Below are positions 62,235 to 64,000 of a DNA stretch of 64,000 nucleotides, piece after piece. Where the stretch lies: NCBI RefSeq assembly GCF_004664715.2, contig NC_051071.1:35365030-35429029 (forward strand). The letters are read 5' to 3'. The notes beneath the pieces were generated by a model that saw only the letters and a list, made by a program, of their open reading frames with translations, ran no database searches and was not told where the DNA came from. This DNA is from Peromyscus leucopus. Its lineage: Eukaryota > Chordata > Mammalia > Rodentia > Cricetidae. Each line of letters starts with the position of its first letter. The stretch's first letter is position 1. The position numbers were made by a program, and so were the translations under genes.

Positions 62235-63979
62235 AACATTTCTAAAAAACAAGTATTGAAGAGGGAGAAGAAGTTTGATGCAAAATTACAATTGAATTAG
62301 AAGGTGTTTGTGTTTTGTGGAGTGTACACTGTCCAATCCTAGCCTTCAAATAGTGTGATTCCTCCTCATTTCAGCATTATGTGTTAATTTCAGATATTGA
62401 AAAACTTTCCTTTAAATACTTAGAAACAGAAAATAATTTGTGCTTGTGCTATTAGGCTCTAGGAAGCTGGCAAACATTACTTCCATACCACCACCAAGTT
62501 TAGGTCAGTTATAAAAGTTGGATTCGTGAACACTAGATGGCGGCATTTATGAAAAATTTAATTTGAGTAAGCTTCTGTGCTAAAATAAATTTTTTAAACA
62601 ACTTGTTTTCCTTATTTTTTGTTATTGTTCATTTTGTTTACTATTTCAAAAATGAAAATAGAAAAAGATTAGAAGCACAAGAGCCAGGAAAGAAGGTCCT
62701 GTGCCTCTTTACCCCCTATCCTCTGGACAACTAGGCAACTCACTGCTGAGTACAGGAATCTCCAGGCTTCTGCCCTTGAACCATTACCAGGTGGGTGATT
62801 AAGAGCTGACATGCTGTGTAAAAGGACTGTGATCAGTTAAGTTTGCTGAAGGGGAGAGATTTGAAAGACATTTGCTCTGAGTGCATGTTTGTCTTTACAA
62901 GTAGTTGAGTGTTTAGGGAAGTACCAAGTACACAGATTAAAACTTTGGGCACTCACCTTACTCTATCTTCCGATTGCCCAATGATGTGGGTGAAGTTGAG
63001 TTATACTTTATAGGCAAGAATGTGAAATTTTAGAGTGACTAAGAACTTCTGACCTTTCATATCATTTTAAGTGACAAAATTGAATTTAAAATTCACATCC
63101 TTTTGAGTCTAGATTGTGATCTTAGCCATTTTGTTTTATAGTTATTGAAATCAAGACTTTACTTGATTACTGTAAAATATACAATTTTGTGAACTTTAAT
63201 TACATCAGGCTAAAGTTAAATTTGACTTTGAAATGATTTTCTCTGCAAAGGAATCAAATTACCTTGAAAACAATGGACCCTTAATATTTAGAGAAGTGAT
63301 TTGATTATTTTGATTTTGTTAGATTGAGACAACCAATTCAGACTAAATTTATGTATTTTTCATTTGTCTTACTGGGTGTTTGGACATGGCCAGCAACTTT
63401 TGTAAATGAAGATTACAAATTTCATGTTTATGATCCTCACAAATCAATGATAGATAAGATTCAAGAAAAAAGAAAAGTAAAGAATCAATTTATACTATTG
63501 TTAAAACTTGTCAGTTGTGTTTAATGGCTTCTGTGATTGTATCCACAGTTGCACAAAAAATATAAAAAAGAATGTATAGCATTTAATATAACAATTTCAT
63601 TAGCAAAATAGAAGTTATGCACAATTATGTTTAGCTTAACATATTACTGTATGTTACATTTTCCTCTTGAATATTAATGCTTTGAATAATGATGATAACA
63701 TTTTATTCTTAAACACAGATAATAGCTGCCTGGTTTAGAGTCTCCCTGGATTGTAGAAAAAAATTGTAACTTTCATGTTTTCAGTTTAAGAATCATTTTA
63801 TAAATTAAAATTCTAAACTTCACAAGGTGTATTATTTTGGACATTAATTCCAAAGGTATATTCTATCTAAATGTGAGAGTATAGAAGTCAATTATATATT
63901 TAATAGGATTATAATATTTTAAATTAAGAAAATGAATAGGAAACTATAAAATTTTGAGAAAATGCTAATTTTTGCAGTG
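62235..63979. other. Apparently unique DNA
   Basis: About 1.7 kb, AT-rich, without recognisable repeats. Contains the CTCF-like motif at 62530 and a 66-codon ORF (63324-63524) with no domain. Confidence 0.5.
62530..62545 (+). promoter_or_regulatory. CTCF-like binding motif
   Basis: Reads acactagatggcggca. It agrees with the CTCF core CCASYAGRKGGCRSYV at every position but the first. It lies outside repeats and keeps a CpG. A sequence match only; occupancy is unknown. Confidence 0.45.
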
Positions 63980-64000
63980 TATGTGTGTGTGTGTGTGTGT
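63980..64000. repeat. (TG)n microsatellite cut by window end
   Basis: At least 10 TG units running off the right edge. Confidence 0.95.

Noticed and set aside
63324..63524. 66-codon ORF as a possible exon
   Set aside because: No splice-site support judged convincing, no recognisable motif, and length is within chance for AT-rich DNA.

Overview
The window looks like gene-free mammalian DNA from a muroid rodent. It is AT-rich, depleted in CpG, and carries rodent-specific SINEs (B1, B2/B3, ID-like and B4-like), several generations of rodent L1, and solo LTRs of rodent endogenous retroviruses. The B1 copies with the GCGC(A)AAGCTACACAGAGAAACCC 3' half and the LTR families point to a cricetid (hamster, vole or deer mouse group) rather than Mus; that is recognition from memory, not a database result. 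I find no intact protein-coding gene, no functional RNA gene and no CRISPR. Every ORF longer than about 90 codons is antisense to a repeat, made of a microsatellite, or runs across an element boundary.

Layout. 1-1330: two antisense L1 3' UTR pieces. 2150-7890: sense L1 with a decayed ORF2 reverse transcriptase, a B1 insertion, an internally inverted 3' block, a solo LTR in its 3' UTR, and a second L1 3' end in tandem; a MaLR-like LTR follows. 11938-12245: solo LTR. 13880-15005: old L1 3' UTR. 16440-21425: a nest, an old sense L1 carrying two solo LTRs and a twin-primed L1. 22100-27360: unique DNA with SINEs and microsatellites. 27612-29640: degraded class I retrovirus remnant (LTR, polypurine tract, integrase tail, gag-like part). 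30799-31319 and 41674-42192: two solo LTRs of one family in opposite orientation. 36900-46270: SINE-dense. 46265-46720 and 48360-49625: L1 3' UTRs. 49630-50775: Hmgn2 processed pseudogene. 56131-56880: 5' LTR with a tRNA-Lys primer-binding site, followed by a truncated tRNA-Lys sequence. 58232-58731: solo LTR containing B1-like modules. 61430-62230: ancient mammalian L1 ORF2. 62235-64000: mostly unique, with one CTCF-like motif.

No genes act together here. The informative content is the insertion history: six solo LTRs with readable or near-readable 6-bp target-site duplications (TSDs), a classic twin-priming scar with a 12-bp TSD, and several SINEs with perfect TSDs. I did not find a new biological system. 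The oddest items are the LTR families with captured modules and the tRNA-Lys fragment lying 296 bp downstream of a Lys-type primer-binding site.
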